A stretch of DNA of 64,000 bases, from NCBI GenBank assembly GCA_002455275.1, contig DKKO01000004.1:133811-197810 (forward strand), read 5' to 3'. This DNA comes from Candidatus Saccharibacteria bacterium UBA6664. Lineage in GTDB: Bacteria; Patescibacteriota; Saccharimonadia; Saccharimonadales; Saccharimonadaceae. The position numbers and the translations under genes were made by a program. The first letter of the stretch is position 1. Every line of letters starts with the position of its first letter. Below the pieces are notes generated by a model. The model was not told where the DNA came from. It saw only the letters and a program-made list of their open reading frames with translations, and did not search any database. Below, in pieces: positions 7,956-16,369 of the stretch.

Positions 7956-9023
7956 ATGACACTTGCGAGGAAACTAACTGCGAAAGCCGCTGCGGCGCGC
8001 TACCGTAACCCATCAAAGTCGCTGCGGGTAATTGCTGTTGTGGGGCCGTATGGTAAAACCACCACATCACTTTTACTGGCTGAGCTTTTGATGGAATCAG
8101 GAAATTCAGTGCTGGTGCTTACGAACAAAGGCTCAAAACTAAATGGAGAGCCTTTGAACACGCGCTTCGAACCGACCGCTCGCTCAATCCAGCGACTACT
8201 TGCGTTGGGTCGTAAAAAATCAGTCGACTTTGTGATTATCGAAGTCGATCAAACTGTTGTTGATTCACACGTGCTAGAAAGTATCGTGCTTGAGATGGTG
8301 GTGGCAACGGCTGAAAGTGACGTCGCTCGTGCCATGCTGGAGCGTCCAATGGCATACTCGGTGGTTCCTAGTGCGTTTACTGCAGAAGCTCGTGATGTTG
8401 CGCCTCACCAAGCAATCAGTTTTGGTACCGACGAGCTTGCCGATGCACGAATTGGCAAAGTAAAACTGTTTCGAAAAGGTACTGAGATTGAACTGGTTAT
8501 CGATCATCAAACAACTTTGCAGCTCGCTACCCACTTAATTGGGCATGCAAATGCATACAACGTGGCTGCCGCGGTTGCTGCTGCCTATGTGCTGGCGGCA
8601 AAAATTGAAAGTTTTGTTGATGGCGTGGCGCGACTTGAGGAAGTGCCAGGAAATTATGAGTACTTGCCGCTAGAACGACTCTATAGCGTGGTGGTAGATG
8701 GAGCATACCAACCAACATCACTCGAACTAGTGGTAACCGACGCAAAGAAGCTAACCAAACGGCGCTTGCTAGTCGTAGCGGATGAAACGATACAATTTGA
8801 AGATTACGCTAAATTGAAGCAAGTAGCCGATGCTGTTACGGTGGTGGGCGAGGGCGAACAGCCCGGCATTAAAGCTTCAGACGATAAAAAGAATGCTTTA
8901 GACACCGTACTTCGAGGGGCAAAGCAAGAAGACACAGTGCTTTGCATCGGGCGCACCTTTGCTTCGCAAGATAGCGATCATCTAAGTGTCGCGCAGCGAT
9001 TAGCTGAGGGAAGCAGTGAGTAG
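7956..9023 (+). CDS. Mur ligase-like protein, probably degenerate
   Basis: About 355 aa, clearly shorter than a full Mur ligase. A P-loop (VGPYGKTTTSLLLAELL) and the substrate-domain block 'LIGHANAYNVAAAVAAA' place it in the Mur/FolC family. The usual catalytic blocks are altered: where MurE next door has 'ETTSHAL' and 'TNVTHEHLDYHG', this protein has 'EVDQTVVDSH' and 'ATAESDVARAM', and the C-terminal 'DYAHTPDS' block is 'DGAYQPTSLE'. It overlaps murE by 8 bp. It may be a non-catalytic partner of MurE or an enzyme with another substrate; murT/FolC-like roles cannot be excluded. Confidence 0.75.
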   Translation: MTLARKLTAKAAAARYRNPSKSLRVIAVVGPYGKTTTSLLLAELLMESGNSVLVLTNKGSKLNGEPLNTRFEPTARSIQRLLALGRKKSVDFVIIEVDQTVVDSHVLESIVLEMVVATAESDVARAMLERPMAYSVVPSAFTAEARDVAPHQAISFGTDELADARIGKVKLFRKGTEIELVIDHQTTLQLATHLIGHANAYNVAAAVAAAYVLAAKIESFVDGVARLEEVPGNYEYLPLERLYSVVVDGAYQPTSLELVVTDAKKLTKRRLLVVADETIQFEDYAKLKQVADAVTVVGEGEQPGIKASDDKKNALDTVLRGAKQEDTVLCIGRTFASQDSDHLSVAQRLAEGSSE

Positions 9024-10323
9024 TTTTCGCGGCGCAGTAAAAGCTATCATTCCGGTTGGTGTGTTCAAAAAAATTGAGCCTTTCGGACACTTACTCGAGT
9101 CAGTACTGTGGAATATTGTGTATGGATTTCCGTCTCGTGGCATGCACGTTATTGGAGTAACCGGAACAAACGGTAAAACAACGACCAGCTTTATGATTCA
9201 TCGTATGCTAACAGATGCGGGATACAAAACGGCGCTTATGACAACTGTGGCATATGGTGTCGGCAACGACATCACGCCCCAAGAATTTCATATGACTACT
9301 GTGTCGTCAAAATTACTACAGAAGCGCTTGAAGGAGTTTAAGAAACAAGGGGTGGAGTGGCTTATTTTAGAAACCACTAGTCATGCACTTGCTCAATACC
9401 GAGTGTGGGGCGTGCCGTACGAAGTTGCCGTGCTGACCAATGTTACCCACGAGCACCTTGATTACCACGGAACGTTTGAGCGATACATTGCGGCCAAACG
9501 AAAGCTCTTTGAGCTGGTCGGTAGGCACAAGAACGGCTTTGGTGTCGTGAACGCAGATGACGATACCGCGCAGTCGTACGCAGCAGCGGCTAAACAGGCC
9601 ACAAGCTATGGTATTCATGCAGGTGAGGTTCAAGCGAGTGAAGTGGAAGTGCAGGCTACGGGTAGCACATATTCAGTAAAGCTGGGTGACGAAGCATTAT
9701 ATATTCACTGCAATATTCCTGGAGAGTTCAACGTATACAACAGTCTCGCCGCGGTAGCTGTAGGGCAGCACCTGGGGCTCTCGCCAGAACAAATTCAGCA
9801 AGGCATTGCCAATCTAAAAAGTGTAGAAGGCCGCATGAACACTATTAGCGAAGGCCAGCCATTTTCAGTGATTATTGACTACGCTCATACTCCAGACTCG
9901 TTTGAACGATTACTAAGTGATGTAAGAAAATCAACAAAGGGTAAACTGGTAGTGCTGTTTGGTAGCGCAGGTCGGCGGGATGAAGCGAAGCGAGCGATTC
10001 AAGGCGAGATTGCCGGTAAGTACGGTGACGAAGTGGTGCTCACAGAAGAAGATGACCGAGATATTGATGGCAATGAGATTTTGGCGCAGATTGCCGAAGG
10101 CGCCCAAAAAGCCGGTAAAGTAAAAGATCAAAACCTTTTCTTGATTCTTGACCGACCGGAAGCCATACAGTTTGCCATGACGCGAGCGAAAGCGGCTGGA
10201 GACACAGTGATACTTCTTGGTAAAGGCCACGAAAAAACTATTGAGCGGGCAGATGGTGAACATCCTTGGGATGAAGCGGGCGAAGCTCGCAAAGCTATAA
10301 CAAAACTCACTGGTAAAGAGTAA
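9016..10323 (+). CDS. murE: UDP-N-acetylmuramyl-tripeptide synthetase (MurE-like)
   Basis: A 435-aa ligase that adds the third amino acid to the peptidoglycan stem. Seen in order: P-loop 'GVTGTNGKTTTSFMIHRML', 'TTSHALAQYRVWG', 'TNVTHEHLDYHGTFERY', 'IDYAHTPDSFERLL', 'GSAGRRDEAKRA' and 'LGKGHEKTIE'. The position of the DNPR motif that marks diaminopimelate-adding enzymes reads EEDDRD, so the third residue cannot be predicted. The N terminus is short compared with E. coli MurE. The start is GTG inside the preceding gene. Confidence 0.88.
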   Translation: MSSFRGAVKAIIPVGVFKKIEPFGHLLESVLWNIVYGFPSRGMHVIGVTGTNGKTTTSFMIHRMLTDAGYKTALMTTVAYGVGNDITPQEFHMTTVSSKLLQKRLKEFKKQGVEWLILETTSHALAQYRVWGVPYEVAVLTNVTHEHLDYHGTFERYIAAKRKLFELVGRHKNGFGVVNADDDTAQSYAAAAKQATSYGIHAGEVQASEVEVQATGSTYSVKLGDEALYIHCNIPGEFNVYNSLAAVAVGQHLGLSPEQIQQGIANLKSVEGRMNTISEGQPFSVIIDYAHTPDSFERLLSDVRKSTKGKLVVLFGSAGRRDEAKRAIQGEIAGKYGDEVVLTEEDDRDIDGNEILAQIAEGAQKAGKVKDQNLFLILDRPEAIQFAMTRAKAAGDTVILLGKGHEKTIERADGEHPWDEAGEARKAITKLTGKE

Positions 10324-10331
10324 TAAGTCAA

Positions 10332-10922
10332 ATGCCGCATAAAGTTTTGCTACTCGATATTGACGGCGTATTGATGCAGCAACCAAAACTTTTTTCAGAG
10401 ATATACTGCGAAAGATACGGTGTTTCAATCGATAAGCTGTTACCTTTTTATAGTTCGAAAGAATTTCTGGATTGCTCAATCGGTAAGTACGACTTGAAGC
10501 AAGCTATCCGTGACCACCGAGACAAGTGGCAATACACCGGAGACCTTGATTCTCTGCTTTCTGAATGGTTTGAGGCCGAGCGTTATCCGAACGAAAAGCT
10601 TGTGGAATTAGTAAAAAACCTGAGAGAACAAGGAGTGTGTGTTGTAATCGTCACGCAGCAAGAAAAGTATAGAACGGCATATCTCAAACAAAACGTTTTT
10701 AGTGATATGTATGATGATTTTTTCGTATCCTGCGAATTAGGTCTTCACAAAGACTCAAAGGATTTCTGGGATGAAGTGTTGAAGCGTCTCGACGTTTCGC
10801 TACCTGGAGAAGTTTTGTATTTCGACGACAAGCAATCTCTTGTAACGTTAGCGAAATCTGTCGGAATCGATGCGCATTTGTACCAATCTGTTGAGCAAGT
10901 TAAGAAATTAGCAAGTATTTAG
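10332..10922 (+). CDS. HAD superfamily hydrolase
   Basis: A 196-aa haloacid dehalogenase-fold phosphatase. Motif I is 'LLDIDGVL' at residues 6-13, motif II the Thr in 'VVIVTQQ', motif III a Lys in 'GLHKDSKDF' and motif IV 'YFDDK'. The helical cap lies between motifs I and II. It starts 9 bp after murE and probably shares its mRNA. The substrate is unknown. Confidence 0.85.
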   Translation: MPHKVLLLDIDGVLMQQPKLFSEIYCERYGVSIDKLLPFYSSKEFLDCSIGKYDLKQAIRDHRDKWQYTGDLDSLLSEWFEAERYPNEKLVELVKNLREQGVCVVIVTQQEKYRTAYLKQNVFSDMYDDFFVSCELGLHKDSKDFWDEVLKRLDVSLPGEVLYFDDKQSLVTLAKSVGIDAHLYQSVEQVKKLASI

Positions 10923-10924
10923 CG

Positions 10925-11839
10925 CTATTCAAGTGTTAAAGTAGTGCAGCGCATTGAGCCGCCGCCTTTGGCGAGCTCGGTATTATGCAGTCGGATCGTT
11001 GAAAGCCCATGGGCCTCTATGGCCGCGGCAAAATTAGGTGCGTCGTTCATTACCACGTGCGTACCGGTAGAGACAAGATTGCAGGCGAGGTTATTGATGG
11101 CTTCGTCTTCCGATACTTCGATCAAATCAATTCCCTGAAGCGAGCGAATTGTCTCAACACTTTCAGGCAAAAGCGCATCAGCGCAGTAGCCAACTAGACC
11201 ATTTTCAACGATTGTGCCATCTTGGAACACCGGTGCTTTTAGTACTGATATAGCAAGATCAATGTCGTAATACAAACTATCTGGCCAGCCAGAGTAGCTA
11301 TTGATGGCGGGTTTGCCTGCGTCATCAAGCACCGGCTTTGCGTGTAGACGAATGAGCTCAAATCCTAAGGTTTTGGCAGCGAATTCCTGAGCGGCTTCCT
11401 CCGAACGATAGCCTGTGCCACAAAACAAGTAGTTTCCACAGGGCAATGCGTCGCCCTGACCACTGAATTTTTCAATTTCCGGCGGCAATTCATACACAGT
11501 TTTCCCCAAGGCTTCTAGCGCCTGCTTTGCATATGCTTCTTCGGCTTTTCGTGCATTGGGCAGGCGCGCGAGCACGGCCTTATCACCTCGAACTAGTGCC
11601 CAGTTGGCGGTAAATACGCCATCTTGGCAACTTGCTGGCGGGTCGACACGCTTTACATTTATACCAATCGATTCGAGTGCTTGCTGAATATTGTCGTGTT
11701 CTTGCTTTGCCTTTTCAAGATTAATCGGTGCATGCTGTGTCATGAAAGGATTGATAGGAGCTTCATCGCTAAAGTAATCTACGCCTGACATTAATACTGT
11801 TGAATTAATCACAACGTAGTTCCTAATAATACGACTCAT
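10925..11839 (-). CDS. DDAH/amidinotransferase-like hydrolase, active-site His replaced
   Basis: About 304 aa of the guanidino-group-modifying fold (dimethylarginine dimethylaminohydrolase / arginine deiminase superfamily). 'GQGDALPCGNYLFCGTGYRS' and the C-terminal nucleophile block 'KGGGSMRCTTLTL' fit the family. The catalytic His is expected in a YHLD-like motif before 'LAISVL', but the sequence reads YYDID, which puts Asp there. The ATG at 11839 overlaps the FemAB stop codon by 17 bp, so the two are co-transcribed. A role in arginine or citrulline metabolism is only inference. Confidence 0.75.
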   Translation of the reverse strand: MSRIIRNYVVINSTVLMSGVDYFSDEAPINPFMTQHAPINLEKAKQEHDNIQQALESIGINVKRVDPPASCQDGVFTANWALVRGDKAVLARLPNARKAEEAYAKQALEALGKTVYELPPEIEKFSGQGDALPCGNYLFCGTGYRSEEAAQEFAAKTLGFELIRLHAKPVLDDAGKPAINSYSGWPDSLYYDIDLAISVLKAPVFQDGTIVENGLVGYCADALLPESVETIRSLQGIDLIEVSEDEAINNLACNLVSTGTHVVMNDAPNFAAAIEAHGLSTIRLHNTELAKGGGSMRCTTLTLE

Positions 11840-12848
11840 GGTGAGTCTTAAAGTGGATACGGCGTACAACTTTTTCGACAAATCGCATCCACAGCTTGGT
11901 TTTTGCTGGGTCTATCGGTACTTCGTAGGCACCAACATATTCTGTAATCGTTTTGTTGAAGCTGGTTTTGAAACGAGCTAGACCATAAAAGGGGTGATTA
12001 GGATCAGCTGCGGAAGCAATAGGAGGCACGCCTGCTAGATCATGTCGCAAAGAACCATGTTGCTTTGCCCATTGAATGACGTGCCACTGTAGCAAGTGAC
12101 TGGCGCCGTAGGCGGTTCGTTCGCGTACGCTGGCACCGTCTTTATACATGCTCTGCGTACCTTGCACCATTGCGAATGCTCCGGCCACTACCTTACCTTC
12201 AAAGTAGGCAAAGAAAAGTTGGCCATTTTCGCCGTACGCATTGTAGAAGTTCTTGTAATACTCGGGTGGTCGAATGGCGAAACCAGCACCCTGAGCTGTT
12301 TCGGTAAAGAGATTGTACATAATTTTGCAATTTTCATCATCGGCAGGCACGGCTTTTACTGTTACGCCATCACGCTCTGCACGACGAATAGCGTGGCGGC
12401 CTTTTTGATTGAGATTAGCCATGATTTCATCCAAGCTCGGTGATAAATCAACGTACACGGTAGCGTAGTTGTACTGGATGGGGTTGGTTTTTATGAGGCA
12501 AAGTCCGCTCATGTCAGTCGTATGGTCGAGTTCTGGCTCAATTTTGACCGTAAATACGCCTTGCTGTTTAGCAAACGGGCGTAGTGCCTCAAGAAGCTTT
12601 GCTAGATCAGCGCGTGAAGTGGTGCTGGGGCCTTTCGGACAGTACCAAACATTACCAAGCAGCGGAATAGACTTTTCCATCACCGCGAAGGCACGCGTAC
12701 CTGCAAAAAGGTAGCGAATTTTCCAGCCAGCCAGCTGTTTTTGTTCGAGAAATTCTTTGCCTTGTAAAATATTGCCACCATCTGGGTTGGCAGTTACGAA
12801 AGAATCCCAGTTGGCTGTTTCTTCGTCGGTAGCAAAGCGCACGTTCAT
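11823..12848 (-). CDS. FemAB family aminoacyltransferase, second copy
   Basis: About 341 aa, homologous in layout to the protein at 5.3-6.3 kb: 'WYCPKGPST', 'LNQKGRHAIRRAERDGVTV', 'QGAGFAIRPPEYYKNF' and 'HDLAGVPP...FYGLARFKTSF'. It likely transfers an amino acid from tRNA to lipid II or a related acceptor. The start chosen is the ATG at 12848, 9 nt after a minus-strand TACAAT box. That box lies 5 bp from the CIRCE operator of the divergent groESL operon. Confidence 0.85.
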   Translation of the reverse strand: MNVRFATDEETANWDSFVTANPDGGNILQGKEFLEQKQLAGWKIRYLFAGTRAFAVMEKSIPLLGNVWYCPKGPSTTSRADLAKLLEALRPFAKQQGVFTVKIEPELDHTTDMSGLCLIKTNPIQYNYATVYVDLSPSLDEIMANLNQKGRHAIRRAERDGVTVKAVPADDENCKIMYNLFTETAQGAGFAIRPPEYYKNFYNAYGENGQLFFAYFEGKVVAGAFAMVQGTQSMYKDGASVRERTAYGASHLLQWHVIQWAKQHGSLRHDLAGVPPIASAADPNHPFYGLARFKTSFNKTITEYVGAYEVPIDPAKTKLWMRFVEKVVRRIHFKTHHESYY

Positions 12849-12868
12849 ATCTAATATATTGTAACAAA

Positions 12869-12895
12869 TTAGCACTCAAGCTTGACGAGTGCTAG
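12869..12895. promoter_or_regulatory. CIRCE operator (HrcA binding site)
   Basis: TTAGCACTC, a 9-bp spacer and GAGTGCTAG match the CIRCE consensus TTAGCACTC-N9-GAGTGCTAA at all but the last base. The groESL -35 box starts inside its spacer. The hrcA gene itself is not in the window. Confidence 0.93.
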
Positions 12896-12910
12896 CATGT
12901 TTTCTACAAT
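12882..12910 (+). promoter_or_regulatory. groESL sigma-70 promoter
   Basis: TTGACG (12882-12887), a 17-bp spacer and TACAAT (12905-12910). HrcA bound to the overlapping CIRCE would occlude the -35 region. GGAGGA at 12935-12940 serves as ribosome binding site for groES. Confidence 0.85.
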
Positions 12911-12949
12911 TAAGTTATTAGAGAAGTAAATAACGGAGGAGTTCTTGAT

Positions 12950-13213
12950 ATGAGTTCACCAATCAAGCCTCTTGGCGACCGCGTCGTTGCGGTGCGAGAG
13001 GAAGCTGCAACAAAAACAGCGAGTGGCTTGTACTTGCCAGATAACGCTAAGGAAAAGCCTGTACTTGCGAAAGTTGTGGCAACGGGCAAAGATGTAAAAA
13101 ATGTAAAAGCAGGTGAAAAGATTCTATACAAAGAATATTCAACCACTGAAATTAAGATTGATGGCGTAGAGTATTTGATTGTAAAAGAAGAAGACATTTT
13201 GGGAACAGTGTAA
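12950..13213 (+). CDS. groES: Co-chaperonin GroES
   Basis: An 87-aa Cpn10. 'IKPLGDRVVAVREEAATKTASGLYLPDNAKEKP' region residues show the conserved N terminus and mobile loop, and the chain closes with 'IKIDGVEYLIVKEEDILGTV'. It caps the GroEL ring. CIRCE control, a good promoter and a good ribosome binding site are present. The stop overlaps the next small ORF by one base (TAATG). Confidence 0.97.
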   Translation: MSSPIKPLGDRVVAVREEAATKTASGLYLPDNAKEKPVLAKVVATGKDVKNVKAGEKILYKEYSTTEIKIDGVEYLIVKEEDILGTV

Positions 13214-13365
13214 TGGACGGACTTTGGATTCTATTTTATGTAGCAGTTAACGTTGCCGTGTACCTACTTGTCATTAAATTCATCATCACGGTACGTCAAT
13301 TGTTTAAAAGAGTTGAGGCATTAGAGAAAAAGATGGCGAATGTAAATTCCGAGGGAGGTAAGTAA
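13213..13365 (+). CDS. 50-aa membrane protein between groES and groEL
   Basis: This short ORF begins with ATG overlapping the groES stop (TAATG) and ends with TAA overlapping the groEL start (TAATG), so it is locked into the operon. Residues 4-27 form one membrane helix (starts GLWILFYVAVNVAVYLLVIK), followed by a short amphipathic charged region (RQLFKRVEALEKKMANV) that could form a coiled coil. A groEL ribosome binding site (GAGGGAGG) lies in its last codons. I know no function for such a protein in groESL operons. Confidence 0.8.
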   Translation: MDGLWILFYVAVNVAVYLLVIKFIITVRQLFKRVEALEKKMANVNSEGGK

Positions 13366-15005
13366 TGGCAAAGAAAGTATTTTACGATGAAGATGCAAGG
13401 AACCGAATCCTAGGCGGGGCAAAGGCGCTATACGACGCGGTAAAGGTGACCTATGGGCCAAAAGGCCGTAACGTCGTGATTGCCAAAGGTTATGGTGGCC
13501 CAACGGTGACACACGATGGCGTGACCGTGGCTGAAAGCGTAGATTTGCCAGAGAACGACGACGAAACACTTGGCTATAAAGTAGGTGCTGAACTAATTAA
13601 ACAAGCTGCTAGCAAGTTGAATAAAGTAGCAGGAGACGGTACCACGACCGTCACCGTGCTTACCTATAACATTTTGAAAGAAGCTAATCGTTTGATTGCT
13701 GCTGGTCACAACCCAATGGAACTAAAGAAGGGTATTGAAGAGGCTGGAAAAGAAGTAGTGAAGGCTATCGACGCTTTGAGCGAGAGTGTGGAAGGTAAGA
13801 CCGAACGCGTTGCCGAAGTTGCAACCATTTCCGCCGGTGACGAAGCAATTGGTAAGCTAATCGCGGATGTGATGGAAAAAGTTGGTAAAGACGGCGTGAT
13901 TACGGTAGAAGCTGGCCAAGGCCTCGAGATGGAAAGCGAAGTAGTAGAAGGCTTTAGCCTCGACAAAGGCTGGGCGAGCCCATTCTTCGTAACCGATGCT
14001 GGCAGGCAAGAAGCCGTGTACGAAAAACCATCTATTGTGATTACCGACAAAAAGATTTCAACTGCCCAAGAGCTATTGCCGCTAATTGAAAAGCTGGCAC
14101 AAACCGGCAAGAAAGATATTGTGTTGGTGGCGGATGAAGTTGACGGTGAAGCATTAAGCATATTGGTACTGAACAAGCTAAAAGGCGTACTCAATACCGT
14201 AGTGGTTAAGGCGCCAAGCTTTGGTGATCGCCGCAAAGACATTATGGCCGATATGGCTGTACTGACTGGCGCGCAAGTGATTTCAGACGATCAAGGCCTT
14301 AGCTTTGAAAACGTTGGCTTAGAAGTGGTAGGAACAGCTCGCAAGGTGATTGTAGGCAAAGACGACACCACAATTATTGAAGGTGCGGGCAAGACGAGTG
14401 ATATCAAGGCGCGAATCACACAAATTGTATCGCAGGCTGACAACGCTTCAAGCGAGTACGACAAAGAACAGTTTGAAAAGCGTGCTGCAGCTCTGAGTGG
14501 TAAGGTGGCCGTAATAAAGGTAGGTGGTGCGACTGAAACTGAGATTGACGAAAAGAAATTCCGCGTGGACGACGCCGTGGCTGCCACCAAAGCAGCATTA
14601 GCTGAAGGTATTGTACCAGGTGGCGGCGTGACACTTGTGAATGTCGCTTCACACATTGCCACCGATGGCTCAGATAGCAGTTCAGCGGGACGACAAATTC
14701 TAAAAGATGCTCTGAAGCAACCGTTCTTACAGATTACTGCGAATGCTGGCCTTAATTCAGAAGCACTGCTAGCACAAGTCGAAACCGGCAAGCCAGGCTT
14801 TGGTGTGAATGTGATGAAGCCAGAAAAAGGTTTGGTAGACGTAAAGAAGGCTGGGGTAATCGACCCAACACGTGTTACCAAAGAAGCAGTGCAAAACGCC
14901 GTTTCAATCGCAAGCACCGCAGCAACCATGGGCGCTCTCGTAGTAGAAATTCCTGAAAAAGAACCAGCTGCACCAATGGGCGGCGGTATGCCAGGAATGA
15001 TGTAG
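13365..15005 (+). CDS. groEL: Chaperonin GroEL
   Basis: A 546-aa Hsp60. The N terminus carries 'GAKALYDAVKVTYGPKGRNV', the nucleotide site 'VAGDGTTTVTVL' and the apical/intermediate blocks of group I chaperonins; the C terminus ends in a shortened GGM-type tail (PMGGGMPGMM). It folds cytosolic proteins in an ATP-driven double ring with GroES. It is the last gene of the CIRCE-controlled operon. Confidence 0.98.
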   Translation: MAKKVFYDEDARNRILGGAKALYDAVKVTYGPKGRNVVIAKGYGGPTVTHDGVTVAESVDLPENDDETLGYKVGAELIKQAASKLNKVAGDGTTTVTVLTYNILKEANRLIAAGHNPMELKKGIEEAGKEVVKAIDALSESVEGKTERVAEVATISAGDEAIGKLIADVMEKVGKDGVITVEAGQGLEMESEVVEGFSLDKGWASPFFVTDAGRQEAVYEKPSIVITDKKISTAQELLPLIEKLAQTGKKDIVLVADEVDGEALSILVLNKLKGVLNTVVVKAPSFGDRRKDIMADMAVLTGAQVISDDQGLSFENVGLEVVGTARKVIVGKDDTTIIEGAGKTSDIKARITQIVSQADNASSEYDKEQFEKRAAALSGKVAVIKVGGATETEIDEKKFRVDDAVAATKAALAEGIVPGGGVTLVNVASHIATDGSDSSSAGRQILKDALKQPFLQITANAGLNSEALLAQVETGKPGFGVNVMKPEKGLVDVKKAGVIDPTRVTKEAVQNAVSIASTAATMGALVVEIPEKEPAAPMGGGMPGMM

Positions 15006-15029
15006 AGTACGTCGTATCAAAGCACCTGA

Positions 15030-15035
15030 TATAAT
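15030..15035 (+). promoter_or_regulatory. Extended -10 box for leaderless gene
   Basis: TGATATAAT, with TATAAT 6 nt before the ATG at 15042. Confidence 0.6.
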
Positions 15036-15041
15036 CAGAGC

Positions 15042-15695
15042 ATGCTAAGAAAAACGATAGCTATTGTGCTAGCTGCTCAGGTTGTAGGCATATTTCTTGT
15101 CGTTTCCAATCTAAATTTCTTTAACACAAATTCACCATTAGAAAACTTCTTGGGTTCGGTGGGAGGTGCTTTGTTTTGGTTGGCCCCAGTGGTGGGAGCC
15201 ATTGTATTAGCAACACAGAAATCGAAAAAAGGATCCTTAACGTCTTATGCATACACCTTGCTGCGCAATCTAGGGATTCTATTTGCATTTACGGTAGGGC
15301 CATGGCTCTTGCTATGGGGAGTGAATTGGTCGTACTCGGCAGCGCGACAAGCCATTGACGCTGAAGAAGTGCGGCAAAGTCAGATTCGATCGGAGGAATA
15401 CAGCAATGCAATCGGTGAAGCTCGAGAGGAAGAGTGGGCTCGAACATGCCTCACTGCGCGAACTCTATCGACAGATTTGCAGGTCTCGGCTCTTTACTAC
15501 GATTATCAGGATGCAAAAATATACTTGCAGCAACATGCAAGCAATGAGGTGCTAAGTAAAGTTAACCAGCACGTAAAGGCGATTAACACGCAGTTTCATG
15601 AGTGTGAAGCTGGAGACGTGACACCTACAGCTCAACGCAACGAGATAAGGAATCGTCTGGAAAAAATTATTGCTTTGTCTGAGTCGAAAGAGTAA
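15042..15695 (+). CDS. Membrane protein with C-terminal helical domain, unknown
   Basis: A 217-aa protein. About three membrane helices (residues 5-23, 38-58, 73-95) precede a polar, Glu- and Gln-rich, predicted helical region of about 115 residues containing two Cys (in 'ARTCLTART' and 'QFHECEAGD'). I do not recognise a family. It stands alone, with its own extended -10 box and a bidirectional terminator after it. Confidence 0.7.
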   Translation: MLRKTIAIVLAAQVVGIFLVVSNLNFFNTNSPLENFLGSVGGALFWLAPVVGAIVLATQKSKKGSLTSYAYTLLRNLGILFAFTVGPWLLLWGVNWSYSAARQAIDAEEVRQSQIRSEEYSNAIGEAREEEWARTCLTARTLSTDLQVSALYYDYQDAKIYLQQHASNEVLSKVNQHVKAINTQFHECEAGDVTPTAQRNEIRNRLEKIIALSESKE

Positions 15696-15704
15696 TAATG
15701 CCAA

Positions 15705-15738
15705 CTAAAAATACGCCGGGTTCCTGGCGCATTTTTAG
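15705..15738. terminator. Bidirectional Rho-independent terminator
   Basis: CTAAAAATACGCC pairs with GGCGCATTTTTAG with one mismatch, giving A-runs and T-runs on both sides. It separates convergent genes. Confidence 0.8.
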
Positions 15739-15751
15739 CTGAATGACGTGA

Positions 15752-16246
15752 TTATGATTGGCCTTGGCTCAAGAAGTCGATTTCTTTAATGATGTCCAAG
15801 AGGGCCTGTGCGCGACGAGCTTCGTCGGTAATACCTTTGGCGGCATCGTGAGCTGGAGCAATAAGCGCTCGATCGTCGGTAGAGCGGAGCAGTAGTAGAT
15901 AGGTGTCGAACTTTTCTTCGGCTGAAACGTTAAGTTTGTCTACGAGAGGACGAAGCTCAGAAAGGGCCTCTTGCTTAATACCATCAAGCTCTGATGAAGC
16001 AGCTGGCATGGTGGCTGCGACATCTGGCGCGGCAACAATCGGGTCGGGTGTAGGAAGCGAAGCAGGCGCTTCAGTAGCAGCAGTATCGGCTACAGGTGCG
16101 GCTTGGTCATCTGCTGACACGGTTGGTACTAGTGGTGCTGGCGCTGGTGTTGTCTCAGCTTCTTGGTTTACCCCTGCTAAAACTTTAGCAAGTTCTTGAT
16201 CATCACTAATCGATTGTTGTTGATTCGCTGGTTCAATTGTCGTCAT
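15752..16246 (-). CDS. Conserved hypothetical protein with Ala/Pro-rich N-terminal half
   Basis: About 164 aa. The first half is low complexity (Ala, Pro, Thr, Asp). The C-terminal 70 residues are a compact helical block, 'LRPLVDKLNVSAEEKFDTYL' followed by 'ARRAQALLDIIKEIDFL', of a type I recall as common in CPR genomes without a known function. The ATG at 16246 has GAGGTGGG upstream; a longer in-frame start exists but lacks a site. Confidence 0.7.
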   Translation of the reverse strand: MTTIEPANQQQSISDDQELAKVLAGVNQEAETTPAPAPLVPTVSADDQAAPVADTAATEAPASLPTPDPIVAAPDVAATMPAASSELDGIKQEALSELRPLVDKLNVSAEEKFDTYLLLLRSTDDRALIAPAHDAAKGITDEARRAQALLDIIKEIDFLSQGQS

Positions 16247-16369
16247 GCCCACCTCTATATTACTTATGCTTCGGTTTACAATTACTGTAGCATAAATCAA
16301 ACCTGTGAGTAAAGGTTTATACTAGATACATAGACGCATATACTAAAACGCCAAAAGAGGAGACTGAAA

